This document shows positions 22,358 to 32,473 of a stretch of DNA of 64,000 nucleotides, piece by piece. The DNA is from Papiliotrema nemorosa (lineage: Eukaryota > Basidiomycota > Tremellomycetes > Tremellales > Rhynchogastremaceae). Position 1 is the stretch's first letter. Each line of letters starts with the position of its first letter. Position numbers and translations under genes: made by a program. The notes under the pieces are model-generated. The model did not search any database and was not told the DNA's origin. It saw only the letters and a list, made by a program, of their open reading frames with translations. The stretch covers positions 186,001 through 250,000 of the forward strand of contig JASKOT010000009.1 in assembly GCA_032158125.1 (NCBI GenBank). The letters run 5' to 3'.

Positions 22358-23680
22358 TCATGTATTGACCTTTCCAGGGTTCTTTTCTCTCCATTTACGA
22401 TTCACCTCGTCGGGCGTCTCTCCTCTATTCCGCTTCATCACTGGGATAAATTTTGCCATGGTTTGCGTCTCTCCCCCTCCTACCGGGAACACCCCTTGCA
22501 TTCCTCCCTCGACGGGCGCTCCGAAAATATCCTTCATCCTGTTTAGAGCGTTCCCAACCTGCCATGCTCGCAGCTCTGCATCTTGTCTGATTTCCTCCAG
22601 TGTCCGCTCTATCCTCCCGCGAGTGTCCTCCTCGACCAGCATGTCCTCCGGAGTAATCTCTGTCATAGGACCGTCATAGCTCCCCGTCCTCCAATCGACA
22701 TCGTTGAACGCACACTCGTAGAGGGTCAATGGGATGGGATGAGCCATGGCGTACGTCGGTTTGGAAGGGTTTGAGTCGACATCGAGCAGCTCAGAGACGA
22801 GGTTTACCGATTCGTATTTCGATCCAATCAAGAACAAGACTGCCATGATATGTCTGACCTGATGCCACAGGAACGCACTGCCGACCAGATTGAAAACGAT
22901 CATCCCCGAATCATTCTTGTCAAACCACGTGTCGATGACTTGACGACAGTGAGAAGCAATCTGTTTCGATCCGTCCAGTTTGCAAAAGTTTCGGAAATCG
23001 TGCTCCCCTATCAACCGTTTCGCACCCTGCAGCATGAGATCCAAGTCTAGTCGAGGACAGCCTGGCGGTTTGAGGTGAAAGGCGTATTTGTAGTGTCGAG
23101 TCTGGCAGAAAAATCTCGCGTCAAAGGCTTCACCGATAGGCGACCAAGCGAGGATGCGTATGGTCGAAGGAAGGACTTGATTGAGTAGTCGTGGATACAT
23201 CAATTCCCCTTTGCTCTCCCCTCGTACGGTCGTTGAAGGTCTCCAGCCTAATCCTGGGGTTGTACGGCTTGATCGCATCCATAGGCTGACCACCTGTCCT
23301 GCTCCAGAGACACCTCGGTCGGTCCGTCCACAACGACTAAACCCACACCCATCCCATCCTTTTCCAGGTTCAATCAGGCGGGTCTTTTCCAACGCTTTGA
23401 GAAGTTCTGCTTCGACAGTGGGGATATCCTCGGACGGCTGTATCGCAAGACCGGAATACGGCCAACCGTGATAGGAGACCAGTAGCGCGACGTGACGAGT
23501 AGGATGTGAAGAAAAGTCGAATGGTTTGGGCGTTTTGGCGGGATTTGATCGAGATGGACCTGCAATGTTTTCTTGGGATGACGACCGCTGCAGATCCAGA
23601 GCTTCCAGCTTGGCGACGAGCTGCTCGCGTGATAGATTGGCGTACCGTGACATGGCTCGAAGACGGATAGAGGGCAACAT
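22358..23680 (-). CDS. tRNA pseudouridine(38/39) synthase, DEG1/PUS3
   Basis: A single 440-codon open frame in an intron-rich neighbourhood. TruA-family features: HVALLVSYHGWPYSG, WDGCGFSRCGRTDRGVSGAGQVV with the catalytic Asp in GRTDRGVSG, FDARFFCQTRHYKYAF, GEHDFRNFCKLD, and GSAFLWHQVRHIMAVLFLIG. These are DEG1-type, which modify U38/U39 in the anticodon stem. There are two in-frame ATGs: 23680 (MLPSIRLRA, basic, T at -3) and 23653 (MSRYANLSREQ, the usual family start, G at -3). Yeast Deg1 acts on cytoplasmic and mitochondrial tRNAs, so two starts could give both forms. Its ATG is 60 bp from the divergent protease gene. Confidence 0.95.
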   Translation of the reverse strand: MLPSIRLRAMSRYANLSREQLVAKLEALDLQRSSSQENIAGPSRSNPAKTPKPFDFSSHPTRHVALLVSYHGWPYSGLAIQPSEDIPTVEAELLKALEKTRLIEPGKGWDGCGFSRCGRTDRGVSGAGQVVSLWMRSSRTTPGLGWRPSTTVRGESKGELMYPRLLNQVLPSTIRILAWSPIGEAFDARFFCQTRHYKYAFHLKPPGCPRLDLDLMLQGAKRLIGEHDFRNFCKLDGSKQIASHCRQVIDTWFDKNDSGMIVFNLVGSAFLWHQVRHIMAVLFLIGSKYESVNLVSELLDVDSNPSKPTYAMAHPIPLTLYECAFNDVDWRTGSYDGPMTEITPEDMLVEEDTRGRIERTLEEIRQDAELRAWQVGNALNRMKDIFGAPVEGGMQGVFPVGGGETQTMAKFIPVMKRNRGETPDEVNRKWREKNPGKVNT

Positions 23681-23740
23681 GCAAAAGTCGAAATTTAAGA
23701 ATTGTCAACAAATCGTCATCTCTCCATCGTACATCATTCG

Positions 23741-26713
23741 ATGGCCATTCGATCGACCCATGGGTCACCTCGCCAGCGACCCGTGGCCAAACGCATAGGA
23801 GCATCAACATGGAGACAAGGGATCTTCTTGTTGTCCATCTTGACCGTTTTGCCATACTTTCTTGCAAAGTTGCACTACTCGTTGCCGACTCCAAGACCGC
23901 CCACGTAGGTCATATCGAGGTATCGCTGAGAGTAGGTCGAGTGATGGTCCACAACCATCAGAGGAGCTCGTACTGGGTCATATTAGAGCTTTGGAGGATA
24001 TAGGGTACCGGACCGTCGGTACACCTCAAGCGAAACGAGGCGAACAATACGTAGAAGCTCAGGTCCGGCTCCTCCAGCAACGATGCGAGGATGATGGTGT
24101 CCTGAACTGCGAGGTGTGGGTTCAGACCGGTGATGGATTTCACGAGTGAGTCATAGAGAAGGGTCTTGCTGATTTGGATTTACGATCATGGATCACGATG
24201 TTCTCAAGGTGTACAAGGGGATCACCAATGTCATTCTACGCATCCAGGCAAAGGGTGCCGCTAGAATGAAGGATGCGGTGCTTCTGGGCTCGCATATAGA
24301 CTCAACACTGCCCGCTCCTGGAGCTGCCGAGTGGGTGTGAGGAGCGTGTCCAACTGATGAGAGCGATGGCATAGGGGTCGGGGTCATGCTGGACATAGCT
24401 AGGGTGCTGGTAGACCGCAAAGAGTCATTCAACAATTCGGTCATCTTTCGTACGTCCCCTCTTGGCGCCGCTGATTTCAGTCTGGAATGGGGGAGAAGAG
24501 ACTCTTCAGGATGGATCTCATCTGTATTCTACTCGACACGAGACTGCCAAAGAGTAGGCAAGTGTGCGATCGCGCTGATATTAGCGTTCGAGCGGTGATC
24601 AACCTCGAAGCCGCAGGAACGACCGGTGGGGCACTGCTCTTCCAGGCGACTAGCAAAGAAATGATCGAAGCTTTCTCCCACGCACCATAGTGAGTGCAAC
24701 GCTGGAGCATATCTGAGACCAGTCCCCGAGGAACGGTCGTTGCGGCAGATGTATTCGCGTCGGGCGTCCTCATGTCGGATACCGATTTCGTTCAGTTTCA
24801 GCAATATCTCAACGTGTCAGGCCTCGATGTGAGTCAGCCCTGCTAAATTATTATGCTCAATGCTCATGATAGATGGCGATTGTTGGTCATAGTTACTTTT
24901 ATCATACCCAAAAGTGAGCAAACTAGTCTACTCGGCTGACGCAAGGGATCGACTAGAATTCATAGAACCAGGAGCAGCGCAGCATTTTGCAGATAATGTC
25001 ATGGCCATCCTGGATCATTTGCTCTCGGCGGAATCACCTCTTGCATCGGAAGAGCCCTGGTCTGCGCCCGATTTGGTGTATCTGAGCATGTATGATAGGC
25101 TGTTCTTCACATGGTCCATGAAGACAGCGACCAAGGTCTACTCTGCGATTGCTGCCATTGTACTGGTCGTGGCAGTATCGCGGGTAGACTGGAGGAGAAG
25201 TCGAGTCGTTCTCGCAGCATCCCTTGGAGTGCCACTTGGTACGATTGGAGGGCTGTTTACTGCAAACATCGCCGCAGGCATCATGTTCTTGCTAGACAGA
25301 CGGCTATCATGGTGAGTCTGTCATCGATCTGGCTGACATCAGGTTCAAGCACGAACACCTATGTTTGGTCCTCTTTGTCCCGGCGGGGTATATCGGACAC
25401 CTCGGCGTCCAGCTTTTGCTCTCACGCAAGATACCCCATTCAGAGGCACTGGAAATGGCGCATTATCACTCGCAAATGGTCTTTCCCGCTTTGCAGATGG
25501 TTGGCTTGCAATTGGTCGGTGTCCGCTCGGCATACCTCTTTGCCATCATCACCACCATCATGCTCGTTGGCTCGCTGGGCGATTCTGCTCTCCGAGGTTC
25601 ATCGCGACGGATCAGTTTCGGTTGGAGCTATGGTCTCCCGCTCGCAGGCTTTGTCGTGATCGGGGTAGAGGCGTTGACCACGGTAGGTTTATGCAGTGGA
25701 GGCTGCTGAGAATAGGTTCTCGACATCTTTGCACCGCTCACCGGAAGGTAGATTGTCATACCCTTTCAACGCTGAATGCAGGATGGGCAAAGACGCCCCG
25801 GCGGAATTCATCATTGCTACCATTTCGTCGGCTTGTGCTTTCACCTTGTTCCCACCCTTCGTCCCCCTCTTCCACCGTCTCTCCCGCTCCGGCCAGGTCA
25901 ACACGATCCGCGCCTTGATCGTAGTCACGATCAGTGTTATCGTGCTGTTCTCTGGGCCATGGTGGAAGACATACGACTCGATGCACCCCAAACGAGCTGG
26001 TGTGCAGTATACCTATAACGTGAGTCTATGCCATTCCGCGCTGATGCAAGCATACGACGGACCTGTGCACAGCAAATATTGCGTTTATGGATTCTGGACC
26101 AGAGTTTGACTTTGTCGATGCGCTACATGCTCGGTACGGTACGGATCAACCCGTCGAAAAGACCATTATGAACAAGGCGAACCCAGATTGGGACGTTCTC
26201 TATCCCGTCTCGTCTTTCCTCGACACTTATCGCTTCAACCTCCCGCAGACTCCTTTCGAGTGGCCCAGCATGGGGATCCAGGTCAACGAAACAGTCAAGG
26301 GGGATGTTCGGGTGGTCGACCTTTCGCTCGACTTTGTGAGCTCCCCGCGTCAGCGAGGCTGACGCCAGACTGGGCTAGTCTGGCCCACCTTGGCGTTCAA
26401 CGCCGAGATTCTCGACTGGTCGTTTGATTTCATCCCGCCCAAGGGTCATCGCAGACATCACGTCAAGATTGCCACGACGATAGACTCTCCCATTGTCGAC
26501 TTGTCTTTGACTGTTCCGGCTACAGCGCCTGTGAGTTTGCACTATGTCGCGATAGATCTTCGGCAGATGGTCCCCGGTACAGCGGCCGAAATGGGACCGG
26601 ACATGCCGGGATCAAAAATGTTATTGGATCTGCACGAATGGGCCAAGGTCAAGTATGATGATGCCTTGGAAATCTTGACGTATGCTGGCGTGGCAGGTGT
26701 AGTGGAGGTGTGA
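23741..26713 (+). CDS. Vacuolar membrane protease, M28 family (PFF1-like)
   Basis: A short basic N-terminus (MAIRSTHGSPRQRPVAKR) precedes a membrane span (GIFLLSILTVLPYFLAKL). The lumenal M28 domain reads ALEDIGYRTVGTPQ, LLGSHIDST (zinc-ligand His), DGIGVGVMLDIAR (bridging Asp), NGGEETLQDGSHLYSTRH (general-base and ligand Glu), and INLEAAGTTGGALLFQAT, followed by further ligands and EFIEPGAAQHFADNV. From about 25110 several hydrophobic segments form the multispanning C-terminal half (VYSAIAAIVLVVAVSR, LGVPLGTIGGLFTANIAAG). It ends TYAGVAGVVEV. Family members are Zn aminopeptidase-like proteases of the vacuole membrane. Many short introns interrupt it. Confidence 0.92.
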
Positions 26714-27426
26714 GGTGGATGCGGTGTCATATCACGCCTTGTCAAACCTTGGAAGCAGTCACGATGTATTGTCTCTGGCGCGATCTGTTCTGCATGTTTC
26801 CGGTTGTTGTTTGTTGTCGTACGAAGTTGTTGCGCGCCGAGCCGCCTGGCTGGCTCAGAGCCGGATTTCCATGTTGAATTGTCACAAATGGGTCCATGAG
26901 AACGGTAGCGTAGCAGCTGTGACTTCCCACGAAATGGTCACACCAGATGTGTACCCTGTCGGACATCAAGTGGTCGATGTAAGGGTCCCCGACGCATCGC
27001 TGGTGTCGGTGAAAGCAGACGTCGGGTTGACGGTTTGATGAGTTCAATTATCTGCCACCCGACTTCGTCGGGTGGCGAAATCCCTTTGTCGAGGTCACTT
27101 TTTGAACTGAATCTAGCTCGGAGTAGGCACATTCCCCCGGTCAATGTAAAGTATGCACAGCTGAGAGAGGATTCTACTGTCTTTCGAATCCGCTGTTACT
27201 ACCGGGGACCGCCCGCGATGGCGAGCTGTGACCGGACGAAAGTGGCAGATATCCCAAGTCCACTCTTCTCTTTCATGCCGCTCTTCAATCATCCCCCTGC
27301 TGCCCCACCCACCCATGAGTATGCTCAAAATGGAACTGGGCAAGCAAGCAACGTTCTGGGGAGATGCTGGGATGCATACGGTTGCGTGAAGTGCAACAAA
27401 AACCCGATCAAAAACGGAAATTTCCT
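26714..27426. other. 3' flank of the protease gene
   Basis: No coding feature supported; ORFs are short and without family resemblance. It contains a perfect 10-bp hairpin (27054-27076). Confidence 0.4.
27054..27076. repeat. Perfect 10-bp hairpin
   Basis: Arms 27054-27063 and 27067-27076 are exact reverse complements, GC-rich, with a 3-nt TTC loop. It lies 340 bp past the protease stop and 350 bp before tRNA-Leu. It may be a transcript 3'-end structure or a remnant; it has no T-run. Confidence 0.6.
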
Positions 27427-27539
27427 TGATCAAGGTGGGATTCGAACCCACGAGGTTGCCCACTGCGGTTCAAAGAGGCAGAAACAATGAATTCCGACTC
27501 AACCTGAACACAGCGCCATAACCACTCGGCCACTTGACC
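27427..27539 (-). tRNA. tRNA-Leu (CAG), 34-nt intron
   Basis: Acceptor GGTCAAG/CTTGATC, D-arm of leucine type (TGGCCGAGTGGTTATGGCG), anticodon stem CTGTG/CGCAG, loop TTCAGG then a 34-nt intron then C, an 11-nt variable arm, and T-arm GTGGG-TTCGAAT-CCCAC. The anticodon is CAG. A 75-bp stretch from D-arm to T-loop, intron included, is repeated perfectly on the opposite strand at 27846-27920. Confidence 0.92.
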
Positions 27540-27648
27540 ATTTTTCCAGACCTAAGAGGACCAGGGTCAGGCTGAAACATATAGACCAAAAAAAAGTTGG
27601 AACAGAAACACACTCGTAAAGACTCTCTTCATCTCTGCCAGTTCCACT

Positions 27649-27798
27649 ATGAATCTCATGCTGTTCCCAGACGTCGAAACCCCACCTCCACCCATCTCCT
27701 CCCTCTCTGAACGCTGTCAGGCAGCCTCAAGACCAGATGATCCTTCCCCGAGTTGGGTGGCAAATCAAATGGATCACTTGCCCCAGCTCCCGAGATGA
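27649..27798 (+). CDS. Possible small ORF or first exon (49 aa), unassigned
   Basis: ATG at 27649 opens MNLMLFPDVETPPPPISSL and runs to WVANQMDHLPQLPR before TGA at 27796. Its composition looks coding-like (acidic, Pro/Ser), and the ATG has A at -3. It stops about 30 bp before the broken tRNA-Leu copy. It may be a separate micro-ORF or an exon truncated by a rearrangement. No family recognised. Confidence 0.2.
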   Translation: MNLMLFPDVETPPPPISSLSERCQAASRPDDPSPSWVANQMDHLPQLPR

Positions 27799-27828
27799 AG
27801 GTCTTGCAATCCCAGAACATGAGCTACT

Positions 27829-27920
27829 GTGGCCTCGTGGTTATTGGCGCTGTGTTCAGGTTGAGTCGGAATTCATTGTTTCTGCCTCTTTGAACCGCAG
27901 TGGGCAACCTCGTGGGTTCG
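27829..27920 (+). pseudogene. Broken tRNA-Leu copy, inverted
   Basis: Homology to the tRNA-Leu at 27427-27539 starts at GTGGCC (with small indels in the D-arm) and is perfect for 75 nt from 27846 to 27920, through the anticodon, intron, variable arm and the start of the T-loop. It has no matching 5' acceptor strand. After GGTTCG the T-arm and 3' acceptor are replaced by GC-rich unrelated sequence containing a short hairpin (GTGTCCC-TTC-GGGACAC). It cannot form a cloverleaf. Confidence 0.85.
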
Positions 27921-28275
27921 CGGCTCCGCCTCAGGGGGTGTCCCTTCGGGACACGCTGCAAGGGTTCATCCCTCACAATGGTCCATCATGCTCGCTATAC
28001 GCCGGGGATCATCCAATGTAAGCATCAAGAGCCGAGTATCTGGGTGGTGTCTGCAGATACTGTCAATCTCAGAGGGGATCCAAAGCCACACCCCGCACTG
28101 CGAAGAGAGAGTCGACGTCAACTACCTCGTTGACCTCGTCTCGGAACACTACCTGGTCGAATGCCACAGCTTGCGCGTCATCATGCGCACGCTTACTGAG
28201 TCTGATGGGATTCCCGGTAAATACATGCATGGTGCGAATATCCAGATATCCTCTCACGAGCCGCATCTTGTACGT

Positions 28276-28964
28276 TCACTTTGCATTTCTCGACCTGGAG
28301 GTCAGACAGGTGTCTTCGAGTACAGCTCTATAACTCACGAACGACGCAAGGTTCCAGGTGGGTTCGGCTCAGCATTGAGAATGGCGCGTACCCCATTCTT
28401 GCCGAGAGCCTTGATGATCGGATCGCTGTGAATGAGCTTCGAACCCAAAGAAAAGGTAGAGGAAGGGATGCCGGGAGGGGCGGAGGGGTCCAATGAATAT
28501 TCAGATTTGTCCCACGAGCAGTGATTGGGGACAACTCATTCCCTCTTATCTTGCCTGGCGAGTGGGATTGATCACCGACCGCTCGACTAGAAAGGACTGA
28601 GCGAAATGGCGGACCGTGCTGGTCAAGTGCGAGAAGGATCGGTACTCACGTCCTATCCCTACCTCCATTTGGTGGCTTGCGATCCTTAGGCTTTACAAGT
28701 ATTCGTTTGCCATAATTAGAGGGACAGGGATCAATCCAAGGCTGTCGAGGCGCTGCTCCGACCCTGGCTGCTTTCTTCTTGGGTCGAGAGGAAGCGGATC
28801 CTCAACCTCCTCCTTGACTTCTGAGACTGGAGCTGATGCCGGAGCCTCGGCTCCTTCCTCGACCTTGATCTCTGGCTTTGGCGTAACTTCTTCCTCCTTG
28901 ATCGGGGTTTTTCGCGTTCTAGACGCTAGCGTCAGTCATCGCAGCCCTGCTCAGACTCACGCAT
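28276..28964 (-). pseudogene. Uncertain minus-strand gene, possibly frameshifted
   Basis: From ATG at 28964 a short intron (GTGAGT...GCTAG) joins to PSRTRKTPIKEEEVTPKPEI and a Lys/Glu-rich stretch ending KEEVEDP. The continuation that looks coding, SSRPKKKAARVGAAPRQP then PSNYGKRILVKPKD, is in the +1 frame behind a TGA. A later open block, SEYSLDPSAPPGIPSSTF then GKNGVRAILNAEPNPPGT, is followed by a GT-AG intron and a stop near 28276. I could not join all blocks with consensus introns, so there may be a 1-nt indel, a missed intron or decay. It resembles a small basic nuclear protein; no family recognised. Confidence 0.3.
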
Positions 28965-29690
28965 TTTTCAGATTTTAATCAAGGATAGATCAAAGTAGAA
29001 CGTCAGGACAATGAGAAGGAAAAGACGACGGATTTGATGGGTGTTGGACGCGTCGCGACGCGATCGAGTCCTTATTCTCCGTGTACGTGTGGTGAGTACG
29101 GTCAACGGTCATCTAAGACGAACCGGTCCTGTATGATCCTGTATGATAACTGCCACTATATGGTCCCCCGCGCCAGTCTCGGATTGTCTTCGCGCGTTAG
29201 TTGACACTGTCGGAACAGTAGCATTCGGGCTCGTTGGTGATTGTGATGCCAAAGTTGTATGGTCGCAGTAATCAGAGCCGGCGATCCTTGACACACCTGC
29301 ATCAAGCTTCTCACGAGTATGACGCCTGGATCCGCTAGGTAGACAAGCCGACGGTAAGATGCTCTCTGATTGAGTAGGCCTGCATTCGATGACGAGAGGA
29401 GAAGAGTGGTGAGTTTGGAGTTTGTAGAGGAAGCAGGGAGGACAAGCTCACTCCTCCTCTCCTGTCCCTCCTCTACTACTCCCCCTCAAAGAAGACAGGC
29501 ATGGTAGTACCTCTGCGAAAGTTCATCCACTTGATGCATGCATCCACCTGGGCGAGTAAACGTCCCCTATACCAACGAGGTGCCCGCCACAAAGGAGAAT
29601 GACCGGGAATCGCCGACTATCGCACTCTTCCTCTCTGAGCGTCATTCTACCCTCAATCTCATCTTCTCCTTACACAAAAGAGCACCCATC
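28965..29690. other. Upstream region of MIC60
   Basis: No gene supported. It contains a short direct repeat (CCTGTATGAT twice near 29128-29147) and polypurine/pyrimidine tracts around 29395-29500. Confidence 0.4.
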
Positions 29691-32362
29691 ATGCTCACCC
29701 AAGCTCGCGTAGCTCACTCAAGAGCAGCACGCTCGCTGGCCATCTCGCAGCGAAGAGTGAGACAAAATCCGCTTCGCAGAGCTGACAATTAGTTCCTAGC
29801 TACCCCTCCTCCCCCAACCCGACCGGCCGTGGTCCTCTCGACTCCAGCCGCTACCACTGTCGTCACACCTCTTCCAGCCACTCCTGTCGCCCCTGCTGGT
29901 ACCATACCACCTTCTGCAACCGGAACCCTCCCCCTTCCACCCCCTCGAGAACCCAAACGACCCAGACGATTCTTCCGACGGTTCTTCATCTACACTGCTC
30001 TCGGTGTCCTCACCTTTTACCCGCTCTCAGGCTGGCTTTCCACTCAATACGAAGGCTACCGAGACTTCTTTGTCGAGACCTTTCCCGGAGCCGAGGCAGT
30101 CGCAGATTATGCCGATGATCACAACTGGGAGACGTTTGGCGCAGGATCCGTGAGCAAAAAAGCGGTTCAGGCATTGCAAAAAGTAACTGGCGAGGAGACC
30201 AAGCCGGGATCGACCAAGGAGGAGGCTGCCAACAAGTTTAGGGAGCTTCAAAGGGATGCTGCAGCCAGCGGGAAAAAGGTGGAAGCAGAGAGCAAATCAG
30301 TATTGAGGGATTTGGAGAACAAGGCGAAAGATGCCGCTGCGACGGTTCGAGCCAAGGCGAATCAAGTGGTTGATGCCGGGAAGAAGGAGATGGTTTCGCT
30401 CAGAGAGGGTGCCAAGGAGAAGGAAGTCACTTTGCGAGAAGATGCCAATCGAGCGGGTGCCGAGGTCAAGAAGCAAACTGCATCTTTGCGAGAGGATGTT
30501 CACGATGCCAAGGACCGAGCTGCTTCAGCCTTCCAGAGAGAATCCGCATCCCTCAGTGAATCGACCGACAAGGTGGTCGAGAAAGCTCAACAAAAGACCC
30601 TCTCTTTGCGAGAATCAGCCGATGATGTCAAAGAGCGAGCTACCGATGCTGTCAAGAGGGAAACAGTGTCACTTCGAGAAGACGCCTCCAAAGCCGCCGA
30701 ATCGATCAAGCGAGAGGGCATGTCGTTGCGGGATTCAGCTGTGGACGCGGTGGACCGATTCAAAAGCGCTGTCAAGACTGAAAGCGTCACCTTGAGAGAA
30801 AAGGCAACCGAGACGGCCGACAAGGCCAAGGCCAAGGCTTCCGAGGCGGTCTCTGCGATCGTAAACGCTCCAGTCGTCAAAGAGGCCGAGCGAGCGTTGA
30901 GCAAAGGAGAGACCAAAGCGAAGGAGACTGTCGACAAGACAGAAGCAGCATTGAAGCGAGGCGAGGCCAAGGTGGAGGATGCAGCCCACCAGGCCAAGCA
31001 AAAGCTTGAGGAGAAACCCGGACCCCAAGGCTACCTTGATGCTCAACGACCCCGAGAATTGCGTCCCGAAACCGTCTCACCTAAAAAGCCCACATTCGAT
31101 GGCCAGACGGTCTACAAAGCTCCCCTCCCTGTCGGACACGAACCTCCTCCAGGCTACTATGTCCCGCCGCCACCAGTCTCTCGAGTTAAGGATGGAGAAA
31201 AAGAGACTCTGCCCCTCCTCGCACCAAAGATCAAGGAGTTTGCCGCGTCCGAGCCTATCGTCACTCAACTCGCGTCCACTATCGATTCCCTCGCCTCTTC
31301 CCTCCACACACCAAGCTCGGGAGAGCCCAACAAGATCCTGAGCCGAGCACAGGATGACTTGACTGCCTTGACGCAACATTTGGAAAACGTCAAGAAGACT
31401 GAGCGAGCTCAGCTGGAGAAGACTGTCGCGGAAAAAACGAAGGAGTTTGAAGCGCTTCTCAAGGCAAAGGAAAAGGAGAGAGAGCAGGGAGAACAGGGAT
31501 TGAAGCAGGGCTGGGAAAAGGAGAAATCCGCCATGGTGGACAACTGGAGAGGGGACCTCGAAAAGGAACTCGAGTCGCAACGACAGGGTATCGAGCAGAG
31601 GTGAGTCGAAACCAGGATTCAGCTGACCCTAGATTGCGGGAAGAGGTCGTTTCTCAGGGTATCGAACTGCAACGACGATGGTTGAGGTCGATCAAATCGC
31701 AGGTCGAGACGGAACGAGGAGGACGATTGGCCAAGCTGGATCACCTGTCTTCGTCGCTAAAACAACTCGAGCGAATCACCCTCGACAACTCGGCTACCCT
31801 GGACGACAACGTTCGATTGCACAAAGTGTGGTCGGCTCTCCGTGCTGTCCAAGCCAAAGCCGAATCAGGTGATGTTTCGTTTGACGAGGAACTCAAATTG
31901 CTCCGATCCCTGGCACCTTCCGACAAGTCTATCGCTTCGGTGACCCTTGCCCAGTTGGAGCAGTCTGGTATCGCAGCTAGCGGAGTCAAGTCGTTTGCTG
32001 CTCTGGCGAGCTGGTTCTCCAATGGTGTTTCCCCTCGAGTCCACTCTGCCTCTTTGGTCCCTCCACCTGAAGAGGCGAGCGTCATCTCCCATGTCGCTTC
32101 CGCTACATTCTCCAAACTCATGTTCACTCCCAAAGCTGGACTTGTCCAGGGGGATGATGTGAGCAGTACGCTTGCACGGGCAGAGTGGTGCCTAGGGGAG
32201 AAGGATCTCGATGGAGCAGCAAGGGAAATCAACAGTCTGAAAGGATGGCCCGGAAAGTTGGCGGCTGACTGGTTGAGGGAAGCTAGGAGGAGATTGGAAG
32301 TTCAACAAGCATTAGAAGTCGTCGGAGCAGAGGCAACCCTGGGCAGCTTGCTGCTGGTCTAG
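29691..32362 (+). CDS. MICOS subunit MIC60 (mitofilin)
   Basis: Exons 29691-29756, 29793-31600 and 31633-32362, with introns of only 36 and 32 nt. The N-terminus MLTQARVAHSRAARSLAISQ is a mitochondrial presequence. A Pro/Thr-rich linker and a basic-flanked membrane span (FFIYTALGVLTFYPLSGWL) follow, then a long helical intermembrane-space region with an unusual SLRE repeat (30396-30806), a coiled coil (QLEKTVAEKTKEFEALLKAK) and the mitofilin C-terminal domain ending LKGWPGKLAADWLREARRRL then LEVQQALEVVGAEATL. MIC60 shapes crista junctions and membrane contacts. Confidence 0.95.
30396..30806 (+). repeat. Alternating 18/22-residue SLRE repeats in MIC60
   Basis: Eight units each open with [ST]-L-[RS]-[ED] (SLREG, TLRED, SLRED, SLSES, SLRES, SLRED, SLRDS, TLREK). 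Spacing between starts is 11, 18, 22, 18, 22, 18, 22 residues, giving a 40-residue super-repeat. Units are Ala/Lys/Asp/Glu-rich and predicted amphipathic helix. Confidence 0.85.
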
Positions 32363-32473
32363 AAAATACACGAGCGAGATATACCTATGCATAGGCCTTG
32401 GTACCCGAGGACAGATGCCCCAAGGATGCCAAATGAGGAGGGGGATCTCAAAAACGTGTAATCTATTTTTGCA

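Noticed and set aside
31077..31580. A 167-codon ORF antisense to MIC60
   Set aside because: Shadow of the Lys/Glu-rich sense frame (giving Leu/Phe/Ser); no start context or splice support.
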